A stretch of DNA of 64,000 nucleotides from Rosettibacter sp037481715 (GCA_037481715.1 JBBFLD010000005.1:124001-188000); one strand, 5' to 3'. Shown: positions 26,069-36,668, counted from the first letter of the stretch. Numbers and translations are program-made. Notes: a model not told the origin generated them from the letters alone.

Positions 26069-27757
26069 TTAAAACTCAAGAGTCATCTTCAAGTAAGCAT
26101 AGCTTGAGTAGAATGATTTTTCTTTTGTAATATTTTTTTCAATCAAATAAGAATAATTCAAATCAAAGAATATTTCTCTAAAAGGTTCATAACGAAATCC
26201 AAGAGTAAAAATATCTTTATTTATTCTTTCGCCGTCTAAAAATTTTATGTGCTGTGCGTCTATTCCATCTCTGAATGGCTGAAAAGCATCACCTCCTGCA
26301 TTAAAGACTAAGTTGCCCTGAGCATCATAAATATTTTCACCAGAACGAATATGCTGATATTCAAACCTTCCTCTCAACTTTTCAGAAAAGTTATATGAAA
26401 GTTTAGAATAAATTTCATCTGCATTTGGTCCAATTCTGTGTCCAAGTAATTCGCCATGTGCAGTGAATGAATTTTTAATGTTGGTATGACTATAAACATA
26501 AGGACGAATTTTTGTGTATTCCAGCACTAATGATAAATCATTAATTGAAAAAGGTGAATACCAGAAGGCACCAATTTGATATGCAGTTTTATTTGAATAT
26601 AATTCTAAATCCTGAAGATGCGAAAGAATATTTTCATCAAGAAAAAATGTAGCTTGAAGTTCGAGATTTTTAAGAAAGTCCGATTGAAAATCTAAAAAGA
26701 GAACCCCATTGTCTCTATCCTGAAGCGACATCTCTTCGAATTTATAAAATGCAAAAGGATTTAGATATGCAAGGTCAATTCCTCTTCCAGTGTAAAGCAC
26801 TGCTTCTCCAATACCAGCTTCGAACAAATCTTTGAATGAAAATTTCAATTTGTTGTATGCATAAAATTTTGTGTAATTAAGAGAGCGGTCAACATGAAAT
26901 TCGCCAACTGTTGTTGCATGAAGTGAAGAAAAGCTAATTATGCCATAATTAAAATCCATTTTAATAAAATCGAGATAAGGATGGTCGCCGGAAAGAACTA
27001 ATTTGCTTCCATATCCATATCCCAATTTTATTTTTTCTCTTCCAATCTGAAATGATAATTTCATTTTATCAATTGGTTCGGTGAAGTATCTTAAGTATCC
27101 TTCAGTAAAATCATAGTTGGCGATATTTTCAATATTTTCGTAGAATTTAAAATTATATCTTAATCTTGGATCAAATGTAGTAGCATAATTTCGAGAACCT
27201 GCAACTCCTCCTTTCTGAACAGTCATATTATAACCAAGTTTATCGAACAGAGTGCCGCGAAGCCTAAAGCCAATATCAAACAATTCTGAGTTATTGATTT
27301 CAGGTTTTAAATTTTGTCCATGCAATGCTCTTCCAAGCATTTCGAGATATAGGTTTGCTTTCTCTTCTCGGTAAGCATAAATGTATTTTATTTTATTTGA
27401 AAAAACATCAAGTAAGTCTTTTGAAAATTTTTCTGAGTAACCTGCCAACTGCATTGTGTTTGTTGAATCGGCTAAATCATCATAAAATTCATCCTGATAT
27501 TTTTTTAGCAATCTTCTTTCTGTATCACTTAGCAAATTAAATTTGGCTTGAATTTCTTCAAGATGATTTCGAACTTCTGCTCTTGACATTACTGGATTGT
27601 CATCATGAATATTCTGTAATATTTTTTTCACTTTCATTTCTTTAAGAAAAACATAAACATCGTGGTCAATTGGAACATTTTCCTGCTGTGCATAAAATGT
27701 TGATGACAAAAAAATAAGCTGAAGAAGAAATAATTTTGCCTTCATAACATTCAACAT
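26069..27757 (-). CDS. Outer-membrane beta-barrel protein, capsule-assembly Wzi-like
   Basis: A 562-residue exported protein. The signal peptide is MKAKLFLLQLIFLSSTFYAQ when read from the second ATG (27745); the first ATG at 27757 adds four residues. An N-terminal helical region (about 20-130) precedes alternating amphipathic strands typical of a barrel. Strands with aromatic ends run to a terminal Phe (YAYLKMTLEF). The layout and the segment LNPFAFYKFEEMSLQDRDNG recall the Wzi/capsule-assembly family, which anchors surface polysaccharide. No capsule genes are nearby, so the role is uncertain. It converges on the haem kinase with six bases between stops. Confidence 0.65.
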   Translation of the reverse strand: MLNVMKAKLFLLQLIFLSSTFYAQQENVPIDHDVYVFLKEMKVKKILQNIHDDNPVMSRAEVRNHLEEIQAKFNLLSDTERRLLKKYQDEFYDDLADSTNTMQLAGYSEKFSKDLLDVFSNKIKYIYAYREEKANLYLEMLGRALHGQNLKPEINNSELFDIGFRLRGTLFDKLGYNMTVQKGGVAGSRNYATTFDPRLRYNFKFYENIENIANYDFTEGYLRYFTEPIDKMKLSFQIGREKIKLGYGYGSKLVLSGDHPYLDFIKMDFNYGIISFSSLHATTVGEFHVDRSLNYTKFYAYNKLKFSFKDLFEAGIGEAVLYTGRGIDLAYLNPFAFYKFEEMSLQDRDNGVLFLDFQSDFLKNLELQATFFLDENILSHLQDLELYSNKTAYQIGAFWYSPFSINDLSLVLEYTKIRPYVYSHTNIKNSFTAHGELLGHRIGPNADEIYSKLSYNFSEKLRGRFEYQHIRSGENIYDAQGNLVFNAGGDAFQPFRDGIDAQHIKFLDGERINKDIFTLGFRYEPFREIFFDLNYSYLIEKNITKEKSFYSSYAYLKMTLEF

Positions 27758-27970
27758 AAATTTTGTGATTAGTAAAAATAATTTATTATTTATAAAAGAA
27801 TTTGATGGGATACTTCATTGTGTTCTTCATTATAAATTTTTCAGAAGTTACTTATTAATCATTTTCAAGTTAATTAAAATTAATCAAAACAATAAACTCC
27901 TCTCAATAATTTTTACAAAAAAGTTTTGATGGGTAATAAAAATGAATTCAGAAATTTTTTATGTAATTGA

Positions 27971-29275
27971 TTATGCATCTACATTTTTGGGTGCAAGAAA
28001 TTTATTATAAAGCAATAAACCAGCAATTGTGAGCACTCCAATAGAACTAAAAATTATCCAGAGTAAAGTAGGGTTTTTAAGATTATCAACAAAATGAACA
28101 TAAAGATTTGCACCAAGTATTCCGCCGATTCCGCTGCCTAAAACACCATATAAAAATGCATATCCAAGATAAAGTGCTTTTTTATCTTCGGGAGCAATTA
28201 ATCCAACATAACTAATAAACTTTGGATGTGCAGTCATCTCTCCAATTGAAAAAATGAAAATTCCAGCAATAAAAACAAAAGGATGAGTTGATACAGCAAG
28301 AATTGCCATTCCAAGTGTTCCAAGAGTTATTCCTGCAATCATTGTTGGAAGAGCTTTTTTATTCTTAACTAAATTTGAAATAAAAATTTGCAGAACGATA
28401 ATTGTTCCTGCATTGATAACAGTAACATGCTCAACATCAAACTTCCAGTTTGGATTGGATACAAAAATTGATAAGAATGAATTTACAAGTTTATTTACAG
28501 GAGCAGTATCAACATAATCTTTTACATACCAAAGAACTGTATCGAACTGCTGGAAATACAAAATCCAGAAACCCGAATAAATTACAATCATAATCACAAA
28601 TCTAAAATCTCCAAGAACTTTGAACATATCAAATAATACATTCTTCAATGTTTTAGTGCTCTTTGGTTTTTCGGGTTCTTTATAAACAAAAAGATTTAAG
28701 AGCAAAAGCCAGCCCGTTCCAATTGCCGCCATTATAAAAATATATTTCCATGAAATTTGTTTGAGAATTGGAACAAGAATTAACGGAAATAAAAATGCTC
28801 CAAGATTGATTGACCAGTAACAAATTCCAAATGCAAGTGTGGAATTTGATTTATCTGTTGTTCTTGCAATTGTTCCAGAAATTATTGGTTTGAAAAAGCC
28901 GGCACCAACTGCCATCAAAATCAAACTTGCAAATACAAGAGCATAAGAAGTAAATAAAGAAGTAAGAAAATATCCCAAACTCATCATAACAAATGCAAAC
29001 ATTAATGTTTTTCTGTAACCAAATCTATCTGCAATTGCACCTGAAAGAATTGGAAGAAAATAAAGTAATGGTGTAATTGTGCTTTTAATTACCCCAACGC
29101 TTTCTTTAGAAAAACCCAAGCCTCCTTCGTTTGCATTTAAAACAAGATAAACAGATAACACGGACATAACTCCATAGTAAGAGCCGCGTTCAAAAAATTC
29201 CATTACAATTACTGTCCAAAAATTCTTTGAGAAAGATTTTAGGATGCTTGCTTTGGAGCTGGTACTTTCACTCAT
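27971..29275 (-). CDS. POT-family (proton-coupled peptide) MFS transporter
   Basis: An inner-membrane transporter of 434 residues with about 12-14 predicted helices. Glu26-x-x-Glu29-Arg30 in MEFFERGSYYGV matches the ExxER proton/peptide motif of POT transporters. GAIADRFGYRKTLMF is the MFS loop 2-3 signature. A long periplasmic or central insert (about 240-290, including VDTAPVNKLVNSFLSIFV) separates two helix bundles. Di- and tripeptide uptake is likely, which fits with the DPP IV-like peptidase elsewhere in the window. The RND gene ends 47 bases upstream and an exact -7 box (TATCTTTG, 29314-29307) lies in that gap, so it may be transcribed alone. Confidence 0.85.
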   Translation of the reverse strand: MSESTSSKASILKSFSKNFWTVIVMEFFERGSYYGVMSVLSVYLVLNANEGGLGFSKESVGVIKSTITPLLYFLPILSGAIADRFGYRKTLMFAFVMMSLGYFLTSLFTSYALVFASLILMAVGAGFFKPIISGTIARTTDKSNSTLAFGICYWSINLGAFLFPLILVPILKQISWKYIFIMAAIGTGWLLLLNLFVYKEPEKPKSTKTLKNVLFDMFKVLGDFRFVIMIVIYSGFWILYFQQFDTVLWYVKDYVDTAPVNKLVNSFLSIFVSNPNWKFDVEHVTVINAGTIIVLQIFISNLVKNKKALPTMIAGITLGTLGMAILAVSTHPFVFIAGIFIFSIGEMTAHPKFISYVGLIAPEDKKALYLGYAFLYGVLGSGIGGILGANLYVHFVDNLKNPTLLWIIFSSIGVLTIAGLLLYNKFLAPKNVDA

Positions 29276-29322
29276 AAAATTCCAACAAATAAATGGATGA
29301 ATAATTCAAAGATATGAACTAA

Positions 29323-32300
29323 TTATTTTGTAATCATTTCTTTTTCATCAATATGTAGAATTTCTTTTTCGACTTCTCCAACAACTACATTGCTAACGGA
29401 TTTAGTTTTCTCAGATAAGTAAGAATAAATAACTGGAATTACAAACAAAGTTAATATTGTTGAAAAAATTAAACCGCCAATTACAGCTATTCCCATAGAA
29501 ACACGACTTTCAGAACCAGCACCAAGTGCAAGTGCAATTGGCAGTGTTCCAAGTATTGTTGAAAAACTTGTCATCAAAATTGGTCTCAATCGTAAACGAG
29601 CAGCTTCCTTAACAGCTTCGATTACTGATAGTCCCTGTGCTTTTTTCTGATTAGCAAATTCTACAATTAAAATTCCATTTTTGGTTACAAGTCCAATTAA
29701 CATAATTTGACCAATTTGACTAAAGATGTTTAGTGTTTGATTAAAATACCAAAGAGAAAAAAGAGCGCCTGCAATTGCAAGCGGAACTGTGAACATAATA
29801 ATTAGCGGGTCTCGAAAACTCTCGAACTGAGCTGCAAGTGTTAAATAAATTAGAATCAAAGCTAGAACAAATGTAAAAAGAAGACTTGAAGAACTTTCAA
29901 CAAAATCTTTAGATGCACCTTCAAGTGCTGTAGAAAAATTATCATCAAGAACTTTTTTAGCTATGGCATCCATTGCTTTAATTCCATCGCCGATTGTTTT
30001 GCCTGGTGCAAGACTTGCAGAAAAAGTTGCACTCACATACCTGTTAAATCTATAAAGCTGCGGAGGATTACTTCGCTCTCTCATTGTTATAAGATTATCC
30101 AATTGAATTAATTCACCTCGATTATTTCTTACATACAGCGAAGCAAGGTCAATTGGTTTATTTCTATTTTCACGAAGAACCTGACCAATAACCTGATATT
30201 GTTTTCCATTCATTATGAAATAGCCAAATCTTTGACCGCTGTATGCAAGCTGAAGTGTTTGAGTAATGTCCATTGCAGTTACACCAAGTTCTCTTGCTTT
30301 TGTTCTATTGATTTCAACAACAATTTCAGGTTTGTTGAATTTCAGATTAACATCTACATTTGCAAATGTTGGGTCTTCTTGAGCAGCTTCAAGAAATTTT
30401 GGAACAACTTCTTTTAGCTTTTCAAAATTTGGAGCCTGAATAACATATTGAACTGGCAGTCCTCCTCTTCTTGTAGAAATTGATTGACTTTGAACAACAA
30501 ATGAACGAGCATCATTTAGTTTTCGTGTAATGCCAGTAATTTGTTCTGCAATTTCTTGTTGAGTTCTCTTTCTCTTAGAAGCATCAGTAAGAGTTAATCT
30601 AACAAAACCGCTGTTAGCACCACTTGACCCGCCGCCTCCAGCAGTTACAGAAATAATAGCTTCTGTTTCCTTGATTGAATCCTGAAGAATTTTCGTCATT
30701 TGCTGAATATATCTGTCCATCATTTCGAATGATGTTCCTTCAGGCATTGTTGATTGAACACGAATTTCACCGCGATCTTCAATTGGTGCAAGTTCTGACT
30801 GCAAATTTGTTCCAATTAAAAAAATTATTATGATTGAAACAATCATTATTACAAAAGCAAGCCATCTCTTTTTCATAAAACTTTCAAGTGCATTTCGATA
30901 TGAATTTTCAATCCATCTAAAGAATGGCTCTGTTTTATAATAAAACCAGCTATGTTTTTCTTTTGATTTCAATAATCTTGAACTTAGCATTGGTGTCAAT
31001 GTTAATGCAACAAAAGCAGAAATAATTACAGAGCCGGCAATTACAACTCCAAATTCCACAAACAATCTTCCTGTAATTCCGCGCAGAAACATTATTGGAA
31101 GGAATACCGCTGCAAGTGTAATTGTTGTCGAAATTACTGCAAAGAAAATTTCCGATGAACCTTTTGTTGCAGCTTCAATAGGATTCATCCCCTGTTCAAT
31201 TTTTTTGTAGATATTTTCAAGAACTACAATTGCATCGTCAACCACAATTCCAATTGCAAGAACCAATCCCAAAAGTGTAAGAACATTAATTGAAAAATTT
31301 GCAAGATACATTATGAAAAACGAACCAATTAATGAAACCGGAATTGCAATTATTGGAATTAATGTTGTTCTCCAATCTCTTAAGAAGAAAAAGATAATTA
31401 AAATTACCAGAGCAAAAGCCAGTAAAATTGTTTCTTTAACTTCCGCAATAGAATTACGAATGTATTTTGTTACATCAAAGCCAACACCAAGTTCAATATC
31501 TGGAGGTAAATCTTTTTTAATTTGTTCAATTCGTTTATAAAATTCATCAGCTATCTGTATATGATTTGCACCAGGTTGAGGAATAAGAACAACTCCAACC
31601 ATTGGAACTCCATCGCGTCTTAATATAGAGCGGTCATTTTCTGGATACAATTCAGCATATCCTACATCTTTAAGTCTGACAATTGCTCCATTTGATTCTT
31701 TGATGATTAGGTTATTAAATTCATCAACTGTTGATAATCTGCTTAGAGTTCTTACAGTTAATTCTGTATTGCTTCCTTCAATTCGTCCAGAAGGCAGTTC
31801 AATATTTTCTCTATTCAAAGCATTTCTAATATCAAGAGGAGTAACACCATGTGCTGCAAGTTTTGATGGGTCCATCCACAAACGCATTGAATATCTGCGT
31901 TCACCCCAAATATTTACCTGACTTACTCCTGGAATTGTTTGCAATCTTTCCTTAAAAATATTTTGAGCAATGTCGGTTAATTGAAGAAGATTTTTTTTGT
32001 CGCTTTTGATATTTAAGAAAACAATTGGTACCGCATCAGCATCTGCTTTGGATATAGTTGGCGGGTCAACATCTTGGGGAAGACGAGCACGTGCAATTGA
32101 AACTCTGTCCCTTACATCATTTGCTGCTGCTTCAAGGTCTACCGAAACATCAAATTCAACCGTAATTACACTTCTGCCGTCACGGCTTACTGAAGTTAAT
32201 GAACGGATTCCAGCTATTCCATTAATTTGTTCTTCGAGTGGTTCTGTAATTTGTGATTCTATGACTTCTGCATTTGCACCAACATAGTTTGTTGATACTG

Positions 32301-32436
32301 TAATTATAGGCGGGTCAATGCTTGGATATTCTCTTACTCCTAAAAAAGTATAACCAATAATTCCAAATAAAACGATTGTAAGAGACATTACTATAGCAAG
32401 AACAGGTCGTCGTATGCTTATTGATGATAAACTCAT
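29323..32436 (-). CDS. RND multidrug efflux transporter, HAE1/AcrB-like
   Basis: Proton-driven inner-membrane pump of a tripartite efflux system. The 1037 residues match AcrB/MexB length. N-terminal SIRRPVLAIVMSLTIVLFG is the first helix. The proton-relay aspartate pair in helix 4 is D400-D401 in GIVVDDAIVVLENI. Two large periplasmic loops and a second helix bundle follow, with FTVPLAIAGALFSLW and GILIVEFANQ. Its adaptor gene lies directly upstream, 42 bases away. No outer-membrane TolC-like gene is in the window. The C-terminal tail is soluble and acidic. Confidence 0.95.
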   Translation of the reverse strand: MSLSSISIRRPVLAIVMSLTIVLFGIIGYTFLGVREYPSIDPPIITVSTNYVGANAEVIESQITEPLEEQINGIAGIRSLTSVSRDGRSVITVEFDVSVDLEAAANDVRDRVSIARARLPQDVDPPTISKADADAVPIVFLNIKSDKKNLLQLTDIAQNIFKERLQTIPGVSQVNIWGERRYSMRLWMDPSKLAAHGVTPLDIRNALNRENIELPSGRIEGSNTELTVRTLSRLSTVDEFNNLIIKESNGAIVRLKDVGYAELYPENDRSILRRDGVPMVGVVLIPQPGANHIQIADEFYKRIEQIKKDLPPDIELGVGFDVTKYIRNSIAEVKETILLAFALVILIIFFFLRDWRTTLIPIIAIPVSLIGSFFIMYLANFSINVLTLLGLVLAIGIVVDDAIVVLENIYKKIEQGMNPIEAATKGSSEIFFAVISTTITLAAVFLPIMFLRGITGRLFVEFGVVIAGSVIISAFVALTLTPMLSSRLLKSKEKHSWFYYKTEPFFRWIENSYRNALESFMKKRWLAFVIMIVSIIIIFLIGTNLQSELAPIEDRGEIRVQSTMPEGTSFEMMDRYIQQMTKILQDSIKETEAIISVTAGGGGSSGANSGFVRLTLTDASKRKRTQQEIAEQITGITRKLNDARSFVVQSQSISTRRGGLPVQYVIQAPNFEKLKEVVPKFLEAAQEDPTFANVDVNLKFNKPEIVVEINRTKARELGVTAMDITQTLQLAYSGQRFGYFIMNGKQYQVIGQVLRENRNKPIDLASLYVRNNRGELIQLDNLITMRERSNPPQLYRFNRYVSATFSASLAPGKTIGDGIKAMDAIAKKVLDDNFSTALEGASKDFVESSSSLLFTFVLALILIYLTLAAQFESFRDPLIIMFTVPLAIAGALFSLWYFNQTLNIFSQIGQIMLIGLVTKNGILIVEFANQKKAQGLSVIEAVKEAARLRLRPILMTSFSTILGTLPIALALGAGSESRVSMGIAVIGGLIFSTILTLFVIPVIYSYLSEKTKSVSNVVVGEVEKEILHIDEKEMITK

Positions 32437-32478
32437 ATTAATCTTTTCTTTTTGTTATCAAACATTTTTTGAAATTAT

Positions 32479-33540
32479 TTAATTCATTAAGTTGAGCTTA
32501 ACTTTAAGATTTGGTTTCAATTGAATAATTCCTGAGGTAATTAATGTATCACCAGCTTTAAGTCCACTAAGTATCTGAACTTCTTTTTCTGTTCTAATTC
32601 CAGTTGTAACATATTGTGGAACAGCTTTCCCATTTCGATAAACAAAAACTTTTTCTCCTTCAAAATCTGGAACAATTGTTTCTGATGGAACCAGAATTGC
32701 ATTATTAAATTCTTCAAGCACAATATCGATTTCAACATAAGCTCCTGGTGTAAGTTCACCTCTTTCGTTTGGAATTACAGCACGTGCTTGAACTGTTCTT
32801 GTATTCTGGTCTATCTTCGGTTCTACTGCATAAATTTTTCCTGTATAAACTTTGCCTGTTGAAGATGACCTGACATAAATTGTTTTTCCTCCCCTAATTA
32901 AACCAAAATATTTTTGGGGAACAGAGAAATCAACTTTCATTGGATTAATATTTTGAAGAGTTGCAATTTTTGTTTGAGGTGAAATATAACTTCCAACACT
33001 CACAGAACGCAAACCAATTATTCCATCAAATGGTGCTCGTATTTCTGTCTTTTCAATTTGTGCTTGAGTAAATTCAATATCTGCAAGAACTGAATTAAGT
33101 TCTCCAAGTGCTACATCATATTCCTGCTGACTTGTAAGATTTTTTTCGAGAAGTTGTCTGTACCTATATTCTTTATCTCTGGCTAATGTTTCACGTGATT
33201 TATTCTTCTTTAATGTTGCCTGCAGTTCTGCATCATTTATCTTAACAAGAAGTTCTCCCTTTTTAACTCTTTTTCCTTCTTCAAATAAAATTTGAGTAAT
33301 CTTTCCGGTAATTTCACTTCTAATCTCAACTTCTTCATTGCTCATCAATGTGCCGTTAGAAAAAATTTTATTTTGTAAATATTTGGGTTTTATTATGATG
33401 CCATTTACATTCAAAGCCTGCATTCTTGGACTTTGAGAAGGTGAGTCATTATTCTTATTTATTATGATTTTGGGCAAAATTAATATGATTAGTAAAATGA
33501 TTATAGCAGCCCAGATAGAAATTTTTTTCATGTTTTTCAT
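32479..33540 (-). CDS. RND efflux periplasmic adaptor (membrane fusion protein)
   Basis: Links the inner-membrane RND pump to an outer-membrane channel. The 353 residues start with a membrane anchor (about 7-23, WAAIIILLIILILPKI). There is a biotinyl-lipoyl-like hairpin (SEITGKITQILFEEGKRVKKGELLVKIND), a coiled-coil hairpin (about 110-155), the second lipoyl half (APFDGIIGLRSVSVGSYI) and a beta-barrel with a membrane-proximal domain (GAYVEIDIVL and GLKAGDTLITSGI). The anchor is a plain helix without a lipobox. It is the first gene of the efflux operon. Confidence 0.93.
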   Translation of the reverse strand: MKNMKKISIWAAIIILLIILILPKIIINKNNDSPSQSPRMQALNVNGIIIKPKYLQNKIFSNGTLMSNEEVEIRSEITGKITQILFEEGKRVKKGELLVKINDAELQATLKKNKSRETLARDKEYRYRQLLEKNLTSQQEYDVALGELNSVLADIEFTQAQIEKTEIRAPFDGIIGLRSVSVGSYISPQTKIATLQNINPMKVDFSVPQKYFGLIRGGKTIYVRSSSTGKVYTGKIYAVEPKIDQNTRTVQARAVIPNERGELTPGAYVEIDIVLEEFNNAILVPSETIVPDFEGEKVFVYRNGKAVPQYVTTGIRTEKEVQILSGLKAGDTLITSGIIQLKPNLKVKLNLMN

Positions 33541-33678
33541 AATTGACCTGTTTTAATTAAGATAGTGCAATAAGCATGATTTTGACAAATAGAATTCCCA
33601 ATTAGATTAATTAAAATCATAAAACTGAATTATTTAATTGAGGATTAAAGATGATGTCCCGTGGATAAAAAAGATCTT

Positions 33679-33792
33679 TTATGATTTCGAATCATTATTT
33701 CTTGTTTTAAATATTTTATAAAAGCAATAGAATACAAGTAAAAATATTGCTCCCCATGCAAGAAACATAAAAATGTAACCAGAAGTTTTCAT
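33679..33792 (-). CDS. Small 37-residue membrane protein
   Basis: A short reading frame in the 457-base gap between the efflux adaptor and the TonB-type receptor. The peptide starts MKTSGYIFMFLAWGAIFLLV, then FYCFYKIFKTRNN, and ends DSKS. It is one predicted membrane helix (about residues 6-25) with a basic cytosolic-type tail, the positive-inside pattern of a true small membrane protein. The start has no clear Shine-Dalgarno, and the flanks are noncoding. It could be an assembly factor or regulator of a membrane complex; no function is assigned. The rest of the gap holds no recognised element. Confidence 0.55.
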   Translation of the reverse strand: MKTSGYIFMFLAWGAIFLLVFYCFYKIFKTRNNDSKS

Positions 33793-34006
33793 AATGCATA
33801 AGTTTTTTTATTAAGTGAAATAAATTACTGAGTGAACTTAATTATAGTAGTTGAAAGTATCAATAGAAATCAAATAAGAGCTGTTAGTAAGAAAATATTT
33901 TGCTCTGAAAATGAACTTTTACTAATACAAAATACTTATACCTTAAACCAAATTAAAAAACTTTCTGTCAAATAATCGAATTTTAGAAAAAATAAAGGTG
34001 CTTTTT

Positions 34007-36427
34007 ATGGCAAAAAATACTCTTAAGATTTTGATTGCATTTTTGTTTACATCATTTTTATCATTTGCACAGCCAAGACAAATGGGAAGCGGCGAAATAG
34101 TTGGTTATGTTTACGATGCTTCTTCTTCTGTTCCAATGGAATTTGCTAATATTGTTTTGTTTAGAGTATCAGATAGCACACAAGTAACAGGAACTGTTAC
34201 AAATTCTCAAGGTTATTTCTCTTTAGAAAACATTAGAAGCGGAAATTATTATTTAAGAGTAAGTTTTATTGGATTTGAAAATACATTCATTAATCAAATT
34301 CAAATAAGAGGAAATACAAAAGTTGATTTGGGAAAAATTTATCTTAAACCAAAAACCATTCAAACAAAAGATGTTGTAGTAAGCGGCGAGAGAGCTCAAA
34401 TATCTTATCAAATTGACAAAAAAGTAATTAATGTTAGCGAGAGTTTTTCATCAATTTCCGGAACTGCCGTAGATGTACTTGAAAATATTCCATCCATTAC
34501 AGTTGATATTGATGGAAATGTAAGTTTACGAGGCAGTGGAAATTTTACAGTATTAATTGATGGTCGTCCATCAATCCTGCAGGGAAGCGAAGCATTGCAG
34601 CAAATTCCAGCAAGTGCAATTGAAAACATTGAAATCATTACAAATCCATCTGCAAAATATGACCCAGAAGGAACGGCTGGCATAATCAATATAGTAATGA
34701 AAAAGAATAAAAATATTGGTGCAAGCGGAATGTTGAATTTAAATGGCGGCTTGAGAAATAAATACGGTGGCGAAGCTGTTGGTGATTTTAAAAAAGATAA
34801 TGTGCAAGTGACACTCGGTGCTAATTATAACAACAGAAACATGTATATCAACTCTGTTGAACGCAACTGGACTTACGATGGAATAAAAACTTCTTATTAC
34901 AATTCTGATGGAAGAATGAATAGAAAAATGAATTTCTGGGGACTACGCGGAAGCGTATCTGTTGATTTTGGCAGCAACAATATCTCTTTAGGAGGTAGAT
35001 GGGGAGGAAGATCTTTTGGCGGAAACTCAAATAGAAATTACAGTGAATGGACTTCTCTAAATGAAAATCCCTTAAGTTATTTGAGTTATACTGATGATAA
35101 TCGTTCGGGTGATTATTATGAAATATTTACTAACTTCAAACATCAATTTGAACAAAAGGGACATGAAATAACTGCCGACATATCTTACAACTCAAGCCAA
35201 TCAAATAGTGAATCGACAAATAAATTATTTAATATCAATCAAATCATAACTGGAAAAAGAACCGAGGAAGATGAACCAGAAAATCAATTGAGAACTAAAA
35301 TTGATTATACACTTCCACTTGGTTCAAATAGAAAATTTGAAGCTGGTTATCAAGGAATAATTGAAAAATCTGGTGAAGACCACAAGTTGTTCGATTTTAA
35401 CAGAACATCAGAAATTTTTGAGCTCAATCCACAGTACAGCAATAAATCAGATTTTTCAAGAAATGAACTTGCATTTTATACACTTTACTCGGATAAAATT
35501 TCTTCATTTGGTTATCAGCTTGGTTTTAGAACAGAATACACGGGCATCAAAACAATATTAAACGAAACAAATCAAAGCTTCACTATCAACAGATGGGATT
35601 ATTTTCCAACAATTCATTTCTCATACGAAATTTTTCCTGGACATCAGATAATGTCGAGTTATGCAAGAAGAATTAATCGTCCACGCGGATGGGATTATGA
35701 ACCATTTTATACATGGATGGATGCTTACAATGTACGAGTAGGTAATCCATCTTTACTTCCAGAACTAATTGATTCTTATGAATTAAGTTATCAGGCATTA
35801 TTCGGAAAAACTGTTTTTTCAATTGACGCGTATTACAGAGTAACAAATAATAAAATTGAGCATGTTCGTTCTGTCTATTCAGAAAATGTTAATCTTGAAT
35901 CTGTAAAAAATGTTGGAAAAGATTACTCGTTGGGAACAGAGTTATTCTTTAATTTCGACTTAATCAAAAACTGGAATGTAAACTTAATGGGTAATCTATA
36001 CAATTATAAAATTGAAGGTGACTTAAATGGAATCCCATTTTCTCGAAACAGTTTTAACTGGAATTTGAGATTTAATAACAACATAAAATTATTTGGTTCA
36101 ACACAGCTGCAAATTAATTTTATGTATAACAGTCCATCGGTTTCATCTCAAGGAAGAAGAGAAGGTTTTGTTACAACAAACATTGGACTTAAACAGGATT
36201 TAATTGGAAAAATGTTAACTGCAACTTTGCAGGTTAGAGATTTATTTGGGGCATCGAAATTTAAATCGGAAACTCAATCATTCGATTTCTATAATTATCG
36301 TTCTGCAGAGCGTGAATGGCCTATGGTCATGTTGAACTTGAGATTTAACATCAACAATTATAAAAATGAAAGAAGAGAACAAGAACGCCCAGACGAAATG
36401 GAGATGCAAGGCGACTATGAAAATTAA
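34007..36427 (+). CDS. TonB-dependent receptor-like outer-membrane protein
   Basis: An outer-membrane barrel for energised uptake, or a related barrel. From ATG at 34007 it has 806 residues. The signal peptide is MAKNTLKILIAFLFTSFLSF. A carboxypeptidase-regulatory-like Ig domain (about 30-115: GEIVGYVYDASSSVPMEFAN) is followed by a plug (about 120-235: VLENIPSITVDIDGNVSLRG, then ASAIENIEIITNPSAKYDPE) and a large barrel. The plug ends in GTAGIINIVMKK, as in the TonB-dependent 'OMP_b-brl' group. A GTG nine bases upstream is rejected because AAAGG (33994-33998) positions the ribosome at the ATG. No SusD-like partner is adjacent, so polysaccharide uptake is not supported. Confidence 0.87.
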   Translation: MAKNTLKILIAFLFTSFLSFAQPRQMGSGEIVGYVYDASSSVPMEFANIVLFRVSDSTQVTGTVTNSQGYFSLENIRSGNYYLRVSFIGFENTFINQIQIRGNTKVDLGKIYLKPKTIQTKDVVVSGERAQISYQIDKKVINVSESFSSISGTAVDVLENIPSITVDIDGNVSLRGSGNFTVLIDGRPSILQGSEALQQIPASAIENIEIITNPSAKYDPEGTAGIINIVMKKNKNIGASGMLNLNGGLRNKYGGEAVGDFKKDNVQVTLGANYNNRNMYINSVERNWTYDGIKTSYYNSDGRMNRKMNFWGLRGSVSVDFGSNNISLGGRWGGRSFGGNSNRNYSEWTSLNENPLSYLSYTDDNRSGDYYEIFTNFKHQFEQKGHEITADISYNSSQSNSESTNKLFNINQIITGKRTEEDEPENQLRTKIDYTLPLGSNRKFEAGYQGIIEKSGEDHKLFDFNRTSEIFELNPQYSNKSDFSRNELAFYTLYSDKISSFGYQLGFRTEYTGIKTILNETNQSFTINRWDYFPTIHFSYEIFPGHQIMSSYARRINRPRGWDYEPFYTWMDAYNVRVGNPSLLPELIDSYELSYQALFGKTVFSIDAYYRVTNNKIEHVRSVYSENVNLESVKNVGKDYSLGTELFFNFDLIKNWNVNLMGNLYNYKIEGDLNGIPFSRNSFNWNLRFNNNIKLFGSTQLQINFMYNSPSVSSQGRREGFVTTNIGLKQDLIGKMLTATLQVRDLFGASKFKSETQSFDFYNYRSAEREWPMVMLNLRFNINNYKNERREQERPDEMEMQGDYEN

Positions 36428-36437
36428 TTTTATAATC

Positions 36438-36467
36438 GGGCACAGAATTTTTTCTGTGCCCATTTTT
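36438..36467 (+). terminator. Rho-independent terminator of the TonB-type receptor gene
   Basis: GGGCACAGAA (36438-36447) pairs perfectly with TTCTGTGCCC (36452-36461) around a four-base T loop, followed by ATTTTT. It starts ten bases after the stop codon. Confidence 0.95.
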
Positions 36468-36668
36468 AATTCCTTCAAGATAATCCCTGCCAATTATGAA
36501 ATATCCCCATCAAAAAAATTCTATTAATAAACAATTTTTCTTAATTAACTTAGATTGATAAAAATTACTATCATACACATCTTTTGTTTCTTAATTTCAT
36601 TTCTTAATTTGATTTTCAGTTAATTCCTTTTCATGTATTTAATTTATAAACATCATTAGAGAAATTTT

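Noticed and set aside
32541..32759. 72-codon minus-strand frame inside the efflux adaptor gene
   Set aside because: Overlaps the adaptor frame on the same strand in a different phase; the adaptor protein has clear family motifs throughout.
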